Shown: positions 1 through 9,600, numbered from the stretch's first letter. The stretch: DNA of 23,880 nucleotides from Eubacterium sp. (GCA_014465955.1 JACTVT010000035.1:1-23880), one strand, 5' to 3'. Numbers and translations: made by a program. Notes: generated by a model from the letters alone, not told the origin.

Positions 1-251
1 CACATTTTTATGTTGAAGAATAATTTATTAAATATATTTATCCTACTTAATATTAAATACAATAATTGTCTATTAAATTATAAAGTTTTTCTGTTATCAA
101 CAATTCAAGAAAATTTATATTGAATTTTTAATATGCTTTTAAACTCGAAATCAATTTAAAAAAATAACGAAATAATCACACTAAAATTAAAATACATTTA
201 ATAATTGTAAGGGTAGGCATCTCCGACGACCCACATCATAATAGAATATAT
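1..251. other. AT-rich intergenic region, no gene seen
   Basis: This stretch is very AT-rich and I see no open frame with a ribosome site, no tRNA and no clear promoter. A short GC-richer patch at about 209-233 (GGGTAGGCATCTCCGACGACCC) stands out from the surrounding AT tract and could be the remnant of a dispersed intergenic repeat. It shares the nine bases GGCATCTCC with the reverse strand of the multi-hairpin element near 6537, which may be chance. The gene to the left lies outside the window. Confidence 0.6.
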
Positions 252-288
252 AAAAATGTGCAGAAACATTGAGTTTCTGCACATTTTT
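252..288 (-). terminator. Rho-independent terminator of the fucose operon
   Basis: Bases 252-267 and 273-288 form a perfect 16-bp hairpin with a five-base loop. The outer five pairs are A:T, so the stem supplies its own T-run on either strand. It lies just past the fucI stop codon, which makes it the natural end of the minus-strand fucA-fucU-kinase-fucI transcript. It could also stop a plus-strand transcript coming from the left. Confidence 0.9.
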
Positions 289-294
289 GATTTT

Positions 295-2079
295 TTATTT
301 ATAAAGCGGGCCGTAGGTCTGGCAGGCACGATAATCTGCCGACTGTGTATCTTCAGTGCCGAATGCAGACCATGCATGCGGACGGAAAATATCTGTTTCA
401 GGCACATTGTGCATATTAACAGGAATACGAAGCATTGATGCAAGCGTAATCAAATCAGCACCGACATGACCGTAAACGGTTACACCGTGGTTTGCACCCC
501 AGTTAGCCATAACGCTGTATACATCATGGAATGCGCCCTCGCCCGTAAGTCTCGGAGCAAACCATGTTGTAGGCCATGACGGGTCTGTTCTCTTATCAAT
601 CGTATTATGAATTTCATCAGGCATATCAACAGTGTAGCCCTCTGCAATCTGCATAACAGGTCCGATACCGTCTACCACATTAACACGAAGCATTGTAACA
701 GGCATTTCGGCACTGCAGCGGAAATGGCTTGAAAATCCGCCGCCGCGGAAATATTCATAATTTGCTCTGCACCAATCTGTAGCATCAAGGCAGGCTTTAA
801 TGTCATTCTGTGTCATCTCCCAGAACGGTTTCATACAGCCCTCGCCCTTGTCATTTTTAGATGCACCCGAACCGTCAAGCGCAGTTGCACCCGAATTGAT
901 AAGATGAATAAATCCGTCTTTTGCAACGCCGTCAGGGCGAACACCTGTAACACGCTCGCAGGCATCAGGGCTCCAGTAAGTACGAACATCGTGGAAACAA
1001 GGTGCAGAATGTGAAACAAGTGTACCGAGCATCATTGCAACGCCATTGAGTGTATCATTTTCAGTTGCAAAAGGAGTAGGCATTTTAGTGCCGTTCCAGT
1101 CAAAGGTTGATGCCATAATTGCCTCGGTGAAATCTGCATTAGGAAGCCAGTCCGTCCAGTTTCTCTGACCCTGAAAGCCGCCTGCAACAGCATTTTTACC
1201 GAGTGCCTCTTCGTGCCAGCCCATTTCATCAAGCTTTTTGTTACCGTAAAGAATATCACGCATAATCATAGTCATTTTTGTGATAAACTCCCAGTCCTTA
1301 TCAGCAGGAACAACCTTTGATTTTCTGATAATCTCAGGTAAATCCTTACCGTCATTCAGGTCAAAGCCCTCTTTGCAGTTTTCCTTAACCCATTTCAGTG
1401 CCTTTTCATATTCATCGTGATCATAAATTTCAAGCGTTATTCGGCGCACAATTTCGGTCATATCAACCCACTCTGCACGAATGCCGAAATACTGCTGGAA
1501 CATATCTGCATTACAGTATGAGCCTGCAATGCCCATTGCAACTCCGCCGAGATTTACATAAGCCTTATTCTTCATCCAGCCTACTGCAACGGCAGACTTT
1601 GCAAAGCGAAGAATTTTTTCTGCAACATCGGCAGGCACAGATGTATCGTTCATATCCTGAACATCGTGACCATAGATAGAGAACGCAGGCAAACCCTTTT
1701 GTGCAAACGCAGCCATAACTGCTGCAAGATAAACTGCGCCCGGGCGTTCTGTGCCGTTAAAGCCCCATACTGCCTTGATTGTATTAGGATCCATATCAAA
1801 GGTTTCCGAACCGTAGCACCAGCAGGGTGTAACAGAAAGTGTGGCAACAACATTTTCGGTAGAAAACTGCTCTGCGCACTTTGCAGCCTCTGCACCGCCG
1901 CCGATAGTTGTATTGCTGATTACGCACTGAACCGGTGTGCCGTCAGGATAACGGAGATTGGTTTCAATCAGTTCCTTTGCTGCCGTGGCCATACCCATGG
2001 TCTGAGCCTCAAGGCTTTCTCTTACACCGCCCCAGCGGCCGTCAATAGTCGGTCTTATACCGATTTTAGGATAATTCAT
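295..2079 (-). CDS. fucI: L-fucose isomerase FucI
   Basis: This enzyme interconverts L-fucose and L-fuculose in the cytoplasm, the first committed step of fucose breakdown. The 594-residue product is almost the same length as E. coli FucI (591). The Mn-binding residues known from E. coli (Glu337, Asp361, His528) correspond to Glu340 in FATENDTLNG, Asp364 in CFHDVRTYW and His531 in NWGANHGV, an even offset of three. The family signatures GFQGQRNWTDWLPN and YRACQTYGPLYK are intact. A GGAGG site at 2091-2095 supports the ATG, and only 17 bases separate it from the kinase stop, so it is the last gene of the fucA-fucU-kinase-fucI operon. Some homologues also act on D-arabinose, which cannot be excluded from sequence. 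Confidence 0.97.
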   Translation of the reverse strand: MNYPKIGIRPTIDGRWGGVRESLEAQTMGMATAAKELIETNLRYPDGTPVQCVISNTTIGGGAEAAKCAEQFSTENVVATLSVTPCWCYGSETFDMDPNTIKAVWGFNGTERPGAVYLAAVMAAFAQKGLPAFSIYGHDVQDMNDTSVPADVAEKILRFAKSAVAVGWMKNKAYVNLGGVAMGIAGSYCNADMFQQYFGIRAEWVDMTEIVRRITLEIYDHDEYEKALKWVKENCKEGFDLNDGKDLPEIIRKSKVVPADKDWEFITKMTMIMRDILYGNKKLDEMGWHEEALGKNAVAGGFQGQRNWTDWLPNADFTEAIMASTFDWNGTKMPTPFATENDTLNGVAMMLGTLVSHSAPCFHDVRTYWSPDACERVTGVRPDGVAKDGFIHLINSGATALDGSGASKNDKGEGCMKPFWEMTQNDIKACLDATDWCRANYEYFRGGGFSSHFRCSAEMPVTMLRVNVVDGIGPVMQIAEGYTVDMPDEIHNTIDKRTDPSWPTTWFAPRLTGEGAFHDVYSVMANWGANHGVTVYGHVGADLITLASMLRIPVNMHNVPETDIFRPHAWSAFGTEDTQSADYRACQTYGPLYK

Positions 2080-2096
2080 AAAAATTTACCTCCAAA

Positions 2097-3509
2097 TTAT
2101 TTCTGTATTGCTTTACAGAATTTTTTATATGCATTTTCCCATTCTGCCGAATTTTCGGGAAGATACTTTTTAACACTTTCCTGTGCTCTTATAACTGCTC
2201 TGCCCTCGTCAATATCCTTAATATCGCCGAGTGCAATTAACTGCAATATAATGTTGCCGAGCGCCGTTGCCTCAACAGGTCCTGCAACAACGGGAATGCC
2301 GAGGCTGTCTGCCGTCATCTGACACAAAAAGCCGTCTTTTGTACCGCCGCCGAGCAAATGGAGCACATCAAAATCATTGCCCGTATTATCGCCAAGTTGC
2401 AAAACAGCATACTTATATTTCATTGCAAGGCTTTCATAAATGCACCTTACAAGAGAGCCGTCTGTTTCAGGCACGGTCTGCCCTGTTTTTCTGCAATACT
2501 GCTGAATTTTTTCGGGCACTGAGCCCGGAACTGCAAATTCAGGTGCATCCGGGTCAATAAAGCAGGCAAACGATTTTTCAGCCCTTGCGAGTTGTTCCAT
2601 ATCATTAAAGGAATACGCTTTGCCCTGCGCTTTAAAATTACGCCTGATTTCCTGAATCAGCCACAGTCCGCTGATATTTTTAAGATAATTTACTTTGCCG
2701 TTTGCGCCAATCTCATTTGAAAGTTCATCTTTCATACTTTTTTCGGTGAGCACGGCATTATCACATTCACAGCCGATAAGCGACCACGTGCCGCAAGACA
2801 AAAATGCACTGCATTTATCTTTTTCGGCAGGCATTGCGCACACGGCGCACTGCGTATCGTGACCTGCCACCTTAATTACTTTAATGCCCTTATATTCACC
2901 TGCAAGGGTTGAAGAATTTACAAGCGGCGGCAGAATTGCCGTATCCATACCGCTCAACGCCGCAGCGTCAAAATTCCAGCCGTGGCTGTTAAAATCATAC
3001 ATCTGTGAGGTGGAAGCAATTGTTTTTTCTGCGGATTTATTGCCGCAAAGCGCCCATACAAATAAATCGGGCATAAAAAGAAGCGTTTTCGGATTCTTTT
3101 TATCTTCAGCCGTCAATTGAAAAAGCGTGTTGATAGGCATAATCTGATTGCCTGTTGATTTATACAAATCAAACGGTGAAATTTTTTCAAAAATCTTATC
3201 GGGCATACCGTTTGTGCGTGTATCTCGGTAATTAACGGGCAGACCCATAAGATTGTCATTTTCATCAAGCAGACCGTAATCAACGCCCCACGTGTCAAAC
3301 GCAAGGGAATCAACATCACTGCACATATCGACAGCCTTTTTCACCTCGCCGAGAAGATAAGGAAAATCCCAGCACAGATGACCGTTTTCGGTTTTCGGTA
3401 TATTTTCAAATCTGTGCACTTCTTTGTAATCAAGACAAGTGCCGTTATACTCGGCAAGGATTGCCCTGCCTGTTGACGCACCGAAATCAAAAGCAAGAAC
3501 TCTGCTCAG
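2097..3509 (-). CDS. fucK: L-fuculokinase of the RhaB (rhamnulokinase) type, CTG start
   Basis: This sugar kinase would phosphorylate L-fuculose with ATP, giving the aldolase its substrate. It is an FGGY-family protein closer to RhaB than to E. coli FucK: motifs include VLAFDFGASTGRAILAEY at the start (phosphate 1 loop), EVHRFENIP, FDTWGVDYGLLDE, LPVNYRDTRTNGMP, FLSCGTWSLIG, LGGGTKDGFLCQ and AGPVEATALGNI. No ATG, GTG or TTG lies upstream of the glycine-rich loop in this frame, which is closed by a stop at 3558-3560. The first ATG/GTG start would be the GTG at 3419, which removes the ATP-binding loop. The frame therefore most likely begins at the CTG at 3507-3509, preceded by AAGGGAG ten bases away and overlapping the fucU stop as CTGA. 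That gives 470 residues, a normal length. The fucose role is inferred from the operon; a rhamnulose side activity is possible. Confidence 0.88.
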   Translation of the reverse strand: MSRVLAFDFGASTGRAILAEYNGTCLDYKEVHRFENIPKTENGHLCWDFPYLLGEVKKAVDMCSDVDSLAFDTWGVDYGLLDENDNLMGLPVNYRDTRTNGMPDKIFEKISPFDLYKSTGNQIMPINTLFQLTAEDKKNPKTLLFMPDLFVWALCGNKSAEKTIASTSQMYDFNSHGWNFDAAALSGMDTAILPPLVNSSTLAGEYKGIKVIKVAGHDTQCAVCAMPAEKDKCSAFLSCGTWSLIGCECDNAVLTEKSMKDELSNEIGANGKVNYLKNISGLWLIQEIRRNFKAQGKAYSFNDMEQLARAEKSFACFIDPDAPEFAVPGSVPEKIQQYCRKTGQTVPETDGSLVRCIYESLAMKYKYAVLQLGDNTGNDFDVLHLLGGGTKDGFLCQMTADSLGIPVVAGPVEATALGNIILQLIALGDIKDIDEGRAVIRAQESVKKYLPENSAEWENAYKKFCKAIQK

Positions 3510-3946
3510 TTTACGACAACTCCCTTCTTCAGCCAGACATTGGCATAAATTGCCGTTTCACCTGTTGCAATTATAAGGTATGCGCCCTTTGCCCTCTCAT
3601 AAAACGCAAAACGCTCTATCATTTCAACCTCATGATGCTCGGGCTCGTATTTATTTAAAATCTTATCGTATTCCTGCCATATAACAGGCTTTGGGCAGGT
3701 ATCGCCCTTAACAACTTCCATTAAACCGACAGGCTTTTCGGTATATGTATCAAGCGGAATAAGTTTTAATACAGCATCAAGCATTTCTGCCGTGCCGTGA
3801 CCGTCTGCACGGATAACTTTTGCATTTTTGCCTACACTTTCACACGGGAAATTGCCATCTGCAATAACAAGTTCATCACCGTGACCCATTTCGCAAAGCG
3901 CCTTTAAAAGTTCGGGCGAAATAATTTCGGGAATTCCTTTAAGCAT
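3506..3946 (-). CDS. fucU: L-fucose mutarotase FucU (RbsD/FucU family)
   Basis: FucU speeds the exchange between alpha and beta anomers of L-fucose so that the isomerase gets the form it uses. The 146 residues match the usual size of about 140. The family marks are present: GHGDELVIADGNFP with the catalytic His22 and Asp30, and TAIYANVWLKKGVV near the C-terminus. An AAGGAGA site stands seven bases before the ATG. The stop overlaps the proposed CTG start of the kinase, and the gap to fucA upstream is 29 bases, so translation is probably coupled within the operon. Confidence 0.96.
   Translation of the reverse strand: MLKGIPEIISPELLKALCEMGHGDELVIADGNFPCESVGKNAKVIRADGHGTAEMLDAVLKLIPLDTYTEKPVGLMEVVKGDTCPKPVIWQEYDKILNKYEPEHHEVEMIERFAFYERAKGAYLIIATGETAIYANVWLKKGVVVN
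3507..3526 (-). promoter_or_regulatory. Ribosome site and CTG start of the fucose kinase
   Basis: On the minus strand AAGGGAG (3520-3526) stands ten bases before CTG (3507-3509). The CTG shares its last two bases with the TGA stop of fucU (CTGA), the same geometry as an ATGA coupling. The next codons read SRVLAFDFGAS, which is where RhaB-family proteins begin. Confidence 0.7.
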
Positions 3947-3975
3947 ATTTTTTCTCCTTAAACAAGCAATATAAA

Positions 3976-4686
3976 TCAGTCTTTTTTATGTAAGATATCA
4001 TCATCGGGATTAAAAACCTTGTAACCGGGATGTCTGCCTGTTACACGGTAATAGCCCCTTAAATCAATCAGTTTCTGAATATTTTCTCTGCTGATATCGT
4101 GGCTGCCGCCGAGTATAACGGCATTGATTGTAATTTTTGCCCAAAGTTCAAGGCTTTCCATTCTGTAAAAAGCAGTAACAGGATCGCTGCCCACAGCCAG
4201 TGCACCGTGATTTTCAAGCAGCATAACATCATGCTCTTCAAGATAAGGTTCAATTGAATCAGGCACTTCTGTAGTTGACGGTGTGCCGTAAGGTGTAAGC
4301 GGAACTGCACCGATAACTGCAACATCTTCAATCATATTATACATATCCATTGCCTTGTGAGCGACTGCAAAACCTGTTGCTCCCGGCGGATGAGCGTGAA
4401 TTACACTCATAACATCGTCACGCTTGTCATAACAGCGCAAATGCATTTTGATTTCACTTGACGGGCGCAGACCCTCTGCCGCCTCAAGCACATTACCCTT
4501 ACTGTCTATTCTGATAAGTTTTTCGGGTGTGATAAATGATTTGCTCATACCCGTCGGCGTGGCAAGAATTGTGCCGTCATCAAGTTTTACGCTTACATTG
4601 CCGTCATTTGCGGCAACCCAGCCAAGTTGCCACATTTTATGACAAATGTCACAAACTATTTCTTTTTGCTCATCTATATTGCTCAT
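3976..4686 (-). CDS. fucA: L-fuculose-1-phosphate aldolase, class II
   Basis: This zinc enzyme splits L-fuculose 1-phosphate into dihydroxyacetone phosphate and L-lactaldehyde. The 236 residues belong to the AraD/FucA class II aldolase family. The active-site pieces are visible: the phosphate-binding NDGNVSVK and PTGMSK loops, Glu78 in SSEIKMH as catalytic acid/base, zinc ligands His97 and His99 in HAHPP and His160 in ENHG. It is the first gene of the operon, preceded by GGAAAGGAAG and a promoter at 4743-4771. The order with FucU, a kinase and FucI makes the fucose assignment firm, although close relatives act on rhamnulose or ribulose phosphates. No lactaldehyde reductase or propanediol microcompartment genes lie in the window. 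Confidence 0.94.
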   Translation of the reverse strand: MSNIDEQKEIVCDICHKMWQLGWVAANDGNVSVKLDDGTILATPTGMSKSFITPEKLIRIDSKGNVLEAAEGLRPSSEIKMHLRCYDKRDDVMSVIHAHPPGATGFAVAHKAMDMYNMIEDVAVIGAVPLTPYGTPSTTEVPDSIEPYLEEHDVMLLENHGALAVGSDPVTAFYRMESLELWAKITINAVILGGSHDISRENIQKLIDLRGYYRVTGRHPGYKVFNPDDDILHKKD

Positions 4687-4712
4687 AATTCTTCCTTTCC
4701 TGCATCACTGCA

Positions 4713-4728
4713 AAAGCAATGATGCTTT
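4713..4728. promoter_or_regulatory. Possible operator at the fuc promoter
   Basis: AAAGCA and TGCTTT form an inverted repeat with a four-base spacer, lying about 8-23 bases past the predicted start of the fuc transcript. That is a common place for a repressor site. No regulator gene is nearby to pair it with, and the arms are short. Confidence 0.3.
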
Positions 4729-4742
4729 ACCATTATTCATAC

Positions 4743-4771
4743 ATTATATCGCATATCCCTTTTAAATTCAA
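4743..4771 (-). promoter_or_regulatory. Sigma-A promoter of the fucose operon
   Basis: Read on the minus strand, TTGAAT (4766-4771) and a perfect TATAAT (4743-4748) are separated by 17 bases. The start point would fall near 4736, leaving a leader of about 50 bases before fucA. Confidence 0.65.
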
Positions 4772-4810
4772 TGAAAAATATTAAGTATATTAAGATATAT
4801 TGAAGTATCA

Positions 4811-4843
4811 AAAAACGCCGCAGAAATTTAATTTTTCTGCGGC
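4811..4843 (-). terminator. Terminator of the metallophosphoesterase gene
   Basis: GCCGCAGAAA (4817-4826) pairs with TTTCTGCGGC (4834-4843) around a seven-base loop. On the minus strand the stem is followed by GTTTTTT, so it ends the transcript from the gene whose stop is at 4901. Confidence 0.88.
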
Positions 4844-4900
4844 ATTTCATATACATTATCACAAATCAAGTCGTCAAGAACACCGACCCCTGCAATTTAT

Positions 4901-6448
4901 TTATCTCCACAAAACAGTTTCGTCAATAACGGTTTCGCCGTGATTATCAACTGACGTAACAACTATATTTTCAGGCGTGAGCACAACCTTTGATGCAACA
5001 AAAGAACCTTTGCCGTTTGCGTTGATGCCGCCGTCTATCAGAGTAGGATAAGCGTGCTCATTTTTGAAATCGAATTCGTGAAGATGACCACTGAGAAGTA
5101 TGCTTACTCCGAGTTCATCAAGTTTATTATGCGCCGCCTGTGACATATCCTCTTCAATACAGATTCCATCTGAATGCGAAAGTGCAATTGTCTTTTTGCC
5201 GTCTGTATTCTGAAGCGTGTTAAGCCAGTTCACCATATCTTTTCTGTTCTGCTCATAAGTGACCATTCCGCCGTATTCGGGGTGGTCATCTTTTTTATCC
5301 TCGCCGCTGTCAAGCACGATAATATTGTAATCACCAAGGCTTGCGGTGTAATAAAAATCCTTCATACCAAGATAGGCTGAAAGATCATCAGCCTGTCTGC
5401 CCCTTGTTTCGTGATTGCCCCTTGCAAAAATAACAGGCATTGCACCGCTTGTCAGATCCGATGCAAAAGCAAGAATATAATCCTCTGCCTCAGCCTCAAA
5501 CATCATACCGGGTGCGGCATCTCCGAGAAGAATTACTGCATTGTAATCGCCGAGATACGAAACTGCCTCTTTTGCTTTTTCATTATAGGTATGCCAATCG
5601 GAAACAGTAAGAACATCAATTTCATTGCCGAAATTATCGTTAAAATCTATGTAATCGCTTTCAATGGTTTTGCCTGATCTGCCGCCGTAACTAAGTTCAT
5701 CAATAATCCTTGTTGCGCCGACTTTGTATGAATTGCCCGAAAGCTGCTCATACGGCACGTGAATGGCATGAATGGTACTGCTGCCCCTTTTCCTGCCGTT
5801 ATCTGAATCAAATTTCTTAATATGCTCACCGTTATAGTCGTACTCAATATAGCCTGCTGAATTATCGCTTGTTGAAAAAACAACAGCATAATCCGTACCG
5901 TTATCAAAAACAGACGGAAGTGCCGTAAATTTAAACGGTGCAACAGGAAATAATGCCGAATACACAGAAACAATAAGTGCAAGTGAAATTACGCCTGAAA
6001 CTGCCTTTTTAGCAGTACCCTTTTTAATATTCGGGAAAATAAAAAGCAGAAATGCAATGCAGACAATGCCTGCCCAGAACGGCAGTATTTCAGCAGCAAG
6101 TCTTAAACCCACAGGTGCACTTTCCTTACCGCCTGTTATATAATTAACAGCATCAACGATAATATAAATTATCGAAAAAATCTCTGCAATACCCTGCACT
6201 GCCATAAACGGCTTTTTATTGCAGATATCTGAATTTTTCATTTTTAAAGAAGATGCAGCCAGCAAAAATACAGTTAGAATTACTTCCGCAATGAACATAG
6301 AAAACGAAAAATACTTAAAAGTAGAATTATCTACAAATACATAACCGAATCTATAGCCGTAATTAAACAGAACACCGACTGCCGAAACTGCAAAAAATAT
6401 GACAGGAGAATATTTGCCGAAAAGCAAATTGTTTAAAAGTTTTTTCAT
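4901..6448 (-). CDS. Membrane-anchored calcineurin-like metallophosphoesterase
   Basis: The N-terminal third holds about five hydrophobic segments (residues roughly 15-37, 48-68, 86-105, 122-140, 150-170, counted from the GTG at 6451), followed by a beta-rich stretch to about 265 that resembles the fibronectin-like domain in front of purple acid phosphatases. The two-metal phosphoesterase core then follows: SDWH (Asp285, His287), LLGD (Asp311), RGNHE (Asn346, His347), LSHSDG (His426) and SGHLHEF (His456, His458). With an odd number of membrane spans the domain would sit outside the cell, which is an inference. Two starts are possible, GTG at 6451 or the next ATG at 6448, both served by AAGGAGA. 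Substrate unknown. It is a single gene with its own terminator between the fuc operon and lacZ. Confidence 0.88.
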   Translation of the reverse strand: MKKLLNNLLFGKYSPVIFFAVSAVGVLFNYGYRFGYVFVDNSTFKYFSFSMFIAEVILTVFLLAASSLKMKNSDICNKKPFMAVQGIAEIFSIIYIIVDAVNYITGGKESAPVGLRLAAEILPFWAGIVCIAFLLFIFPNIKKGTAKKAVSGVISLALIVSVYSALFPVAPFKFTALPSVFDNGTDYAVVFSTSDNSAGYIEYDYNGEHIKKFDSDNGRKRGSSTIHAIHVPYEQLSGNSYKVGATRIIDELSYGGRSGKTIESDYIDFNDNFGNEIDVLTVSDWHTYNEKAKEAVSYLGDYNAVILLGDAAPGMMFEAEAEDYILAFASDLTSGAMPVIFARGNHETRGRQADDLSAYLGMKDFYYTASLGDYNIIVLDSGEDKKDDHPEYGGMVTYEQNRKDMVNWLNTLQNTDGKKTIALSHSDGICIEEDMSQAAHNKLDELGVSILLSGHLHEFDFKNEHAYPTLIDGGINANGKGSFVASKVVLTPENIVVTSVDNHGETVIDETVLWR

Positions 6449-6496
6449 CACGGATAATCTCCTTACTTAAGTGAATAACATAATGCTATAATTCAA

Positions 6497-6583
6497 AAAA
6501 GCGGCGGGGTGAGGGTGACTCCCCTGTTAGGGGAGATGCCACGCAGTGGCAGAAGGGTCTGTCGAATTGCAAATTCCCCGCCC
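6497..6583 (-). repeat. Multi-hairpin intergenic element, probable lacZ terminator
   Basis: This 80-base GC-rich island folds into an outer stem, GGCGGGG (6503-6509) with CCCCGCC (6576-6582), enclosing three hairpins: CTCCCCT/AGGGGAG (6519-6535), TGCCAC/GTGGCA (6537-6551) and GAATT/AATTC (6564-6576). On the minus strand the closing arm is followed at once by GC and TTTTTT (6497-6502 on the plus strand), so after lacZ it would act as a branched intrinsic terminator. From memory, similar hairpin-rich elements are scattered between genes of gut Clostridia, so it is likely one copy of a dispersed family. Confidence 0.6.
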
Positions 6584-6624
6584 TACGATATTAACATTAT
6601 GTAATTAATGAAAATGAACTGTTT

Positions 6625-9600
6625 TTATTCAATCGGTTCAATTTCAAAACTGAAGTTAAGCGGTTTTGAATAACCGAAAGCAATCATATGCTCTTTGCTC
6701 GGAATAGGTCCGCAACTGCCTGAGCCTGTACCTCTTACAAAGCCGTCAACTGCAACAAATGTAGTATCTGTATCAGGCAAATCCTCGATATGCTTTGCAT
6801 TTTTAAGTTGACCGAGAGTAAAGTGATTTGCATTGAAATTGATATATTTATAAAGTGCCGTGAACTTTAATCCTGCGCCCTTATCATTTGTAAGCACACT
6901 GTAGCGAACATCTCCCCTGTTGCCCGAATCCTGCGGCTTGATATACTTATGAGCCATATCGGAAACAGTCGTTTCATAAATACCAATCGGCGAATGCTCC
7001 CGGAAATCAGAGTAGTTTTCAATCGGGCCTCTGCCGTAATATTTAACATTTTCAAACTCACTTCTAAGTTCTGCGTGAACACCGAAACGAGGTAATTGAT
7101 CAGTCAGCGGGCAAACCTTGAAAAGTGAAGTGCTGACTGTGATTTTACCGTTTTTATCAAAGAAATAATCAACATATGCCTTTGCAAGAACAAACACGCC
7201 TCGGGTTACAAAATCATAAACAGTGCTGATATATTTAACTGTTCCGTTTTCACTGCGTTTGCTTTTTACATCGCAGGAAACAAGTTTTGCCTTTGAACAA
7301 TCAAGACCGATTATCTTCCAGAAAATCACCATATACTGGTCATTATCAAGTCTGCCCCTGTAAATATGAGGAACAAGACCCTCCTGCCTGTCGAGCGGAT
7401 TTTCTTTAAGATATTCGACACTGTTTTTCTGATAACTAAACAGTCCGTTTTTCTTACTGAATAACGCTCTTCCGCCGTCAAAAGCAACGCTTATCGTATC
7501 TCCTGTTACTGAAATATCGGCAGATTTCATCATATTATCAGCCTTTTTCAGTTCTGCCTGAGAAACGATAACCTGCTCGGTTGCAATTTCTGCACCCGTT
7601 TCCTTATCCGTGTAAACAAAATTAACAAACACGTCTTTATCTGTCTGTCTGAACAGGTCTGAATTAATCTGAATTCTTTTCTTGCCCTCAGCAGGAATAA
7701 CGCTTTCAATTCTGCCTGTATCCTTGCCCTCACCGTCAACAAGAACGGTGAAAGAAATATCAATATCGGAACTGTCTTTAAAACTTCTTGTATTCCAAAG
7801 TTCAAACACATTACCGTCGGTCTGCTTTGCACGGATAGGTCTGTAGCACACCTTCATCTCAAGCGCACCGCTTGACGGCTTTCTGTCGGGATAGAAAAGA
7901 CCGTCAACGCAGAAATTGCCGTCGTGAATAGGCTCGTTATGGTCACCGCCGTAGGTCCACTTATACTTTGCATTTTCATCGTAAACACTGTGGTCTGCCC
8001 ATTCCCAGATACAGCCGCCCATAAACTGGTCTGAAGAATAGAACAACTGCATATATTCTTCAAGTCCGCCCGGACCGTTGCCCATTGCGTGTGCATATTC
8101 ACACTGGAAGAAAGGCTTACCTTTATACTTATCGCCTGCCGTACCGCTGAGAATCTTTCTCATTAAAGCAGGTGTGCCGTACATATGTGACACAACATCA
8201 TATGCCCAGCGCTTACTGCGGATTACCCCTTCATAATGAACGGGAATTTCGGGATTTGCATTTTTAAGAAAGTCATAACAAAAATCCTGACATTTGTATC
8301 CGCCCGATTCATTGCCGAGACTCCACATCGTAATACTCGGATGGTTTTTATCCCTGCCGTACATTCTCTTTACTCTGTCAAGATAATGCATTGCCCAACT
8401 TTCGTCATTGCTGAGCCTGTTCGGATTATATGTGCTGTAAGGAACTGCATAAAAGCCGTGCGTTTCAATATCAGCCTCATCAACAACATAAAGACCGTAA
8501 ATATCGCACATAATTAAAAATGCAGGGTCGGGAGGATAATGAGAGGTACGGACTGCATTACAGTTATACTCCTTCATCAGTTTGATATCAAGTTCCATAT
8601 CATCAAGGCTCATTGCATAACCTTTTGTCATATGTGTATCATGGTGATTTACGCCCTTGAACTTGATTGCCCTGCCGTTGAACTTGAAAACTTCGCCATT
8701 GATTTCAACATCTTTGAAACCGTAATATGTGCGTAAAGCCTCAACCTCCTTGCCGTCTTTATAAAGAACAATTGTAAGCTCATAAACATTCGGTATTTCA
8801 GCGCTCCACTCATCAACCTTAAGATTTTCAAGTTTTACACCTTTTTCAGGCAGAAGTTCTGCACTGATAACAGGCTCTTTTTCTGCTGATTTAATTTCAA
8901 TTTTTGTGTTCTTTTCAAAACAGCCTTCAACATCTATGTTAAGATTATATGTACCGTCAAGATTTTTTGAAGAACGAAGCGTGAAATCATTAATATAACT
9001 GCCTGCAAATTCAGTGATAAACACATCACGGAAGATACCGTTTTCACGGAACATATCCTGGCATTCAAGATATGAACCATTGCTCCACTTGTAATTGACA
9101 ACAACAATTTCGTTTGTGCCCTTATTCAAAAACGGTGTTATATCAAATTCGGCAGTGTTGTGAGAGCCTTCACTGTAGCCGACATATTCACCGTTAATAT
9201 AAACGGCAATTGCACCTGCAGCGCCCAAAAACGTGATTGTTCTGCGGATATCGTCATTTTTAATTTCAATCGTTTTTCTGTAAATACCGGTTGCAACATC
9301 GGCCGGAATATGCGGCGGTTTTTTAGGAAACGGATAGCGTGTGTTAATATATGCTATCTGGTCATATCCTGTTCTTTGCCAGGTGCAGGGCACTGTAATC
9401 TTATCAAAAGAAACGCTGTCTGTATCCAGACTGTCGGGAACAAGGCTCAATTTTTCATAATAAGCAAAATCCCACTCACCGCTGAGCATCATAATTCTGT
9501 CAGACTTATATCTCTCATTTTTATAATCTGTTTTTACAAGTTTTTTTGTTGAAGAAAACGGAATAAAATAACTTCTTGCATCAAGTTTGTTTTCTTCATA

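Noticed and set aside
1666..2322. 218-codon plus-strand open frame
   Set aside because: It lies antisense to fucI and the kinase, which are unmistakable, has no ribosome site and reads as Cys-rich low-similarity protein. It is a shadow frame.
4706..4730. Catabolite control (cre) site at the fuc promoter
   Set aside because: The bases do not fit the WTGNNARCGNWWWCAW consensus well; only a short generic inverted repeat is present.
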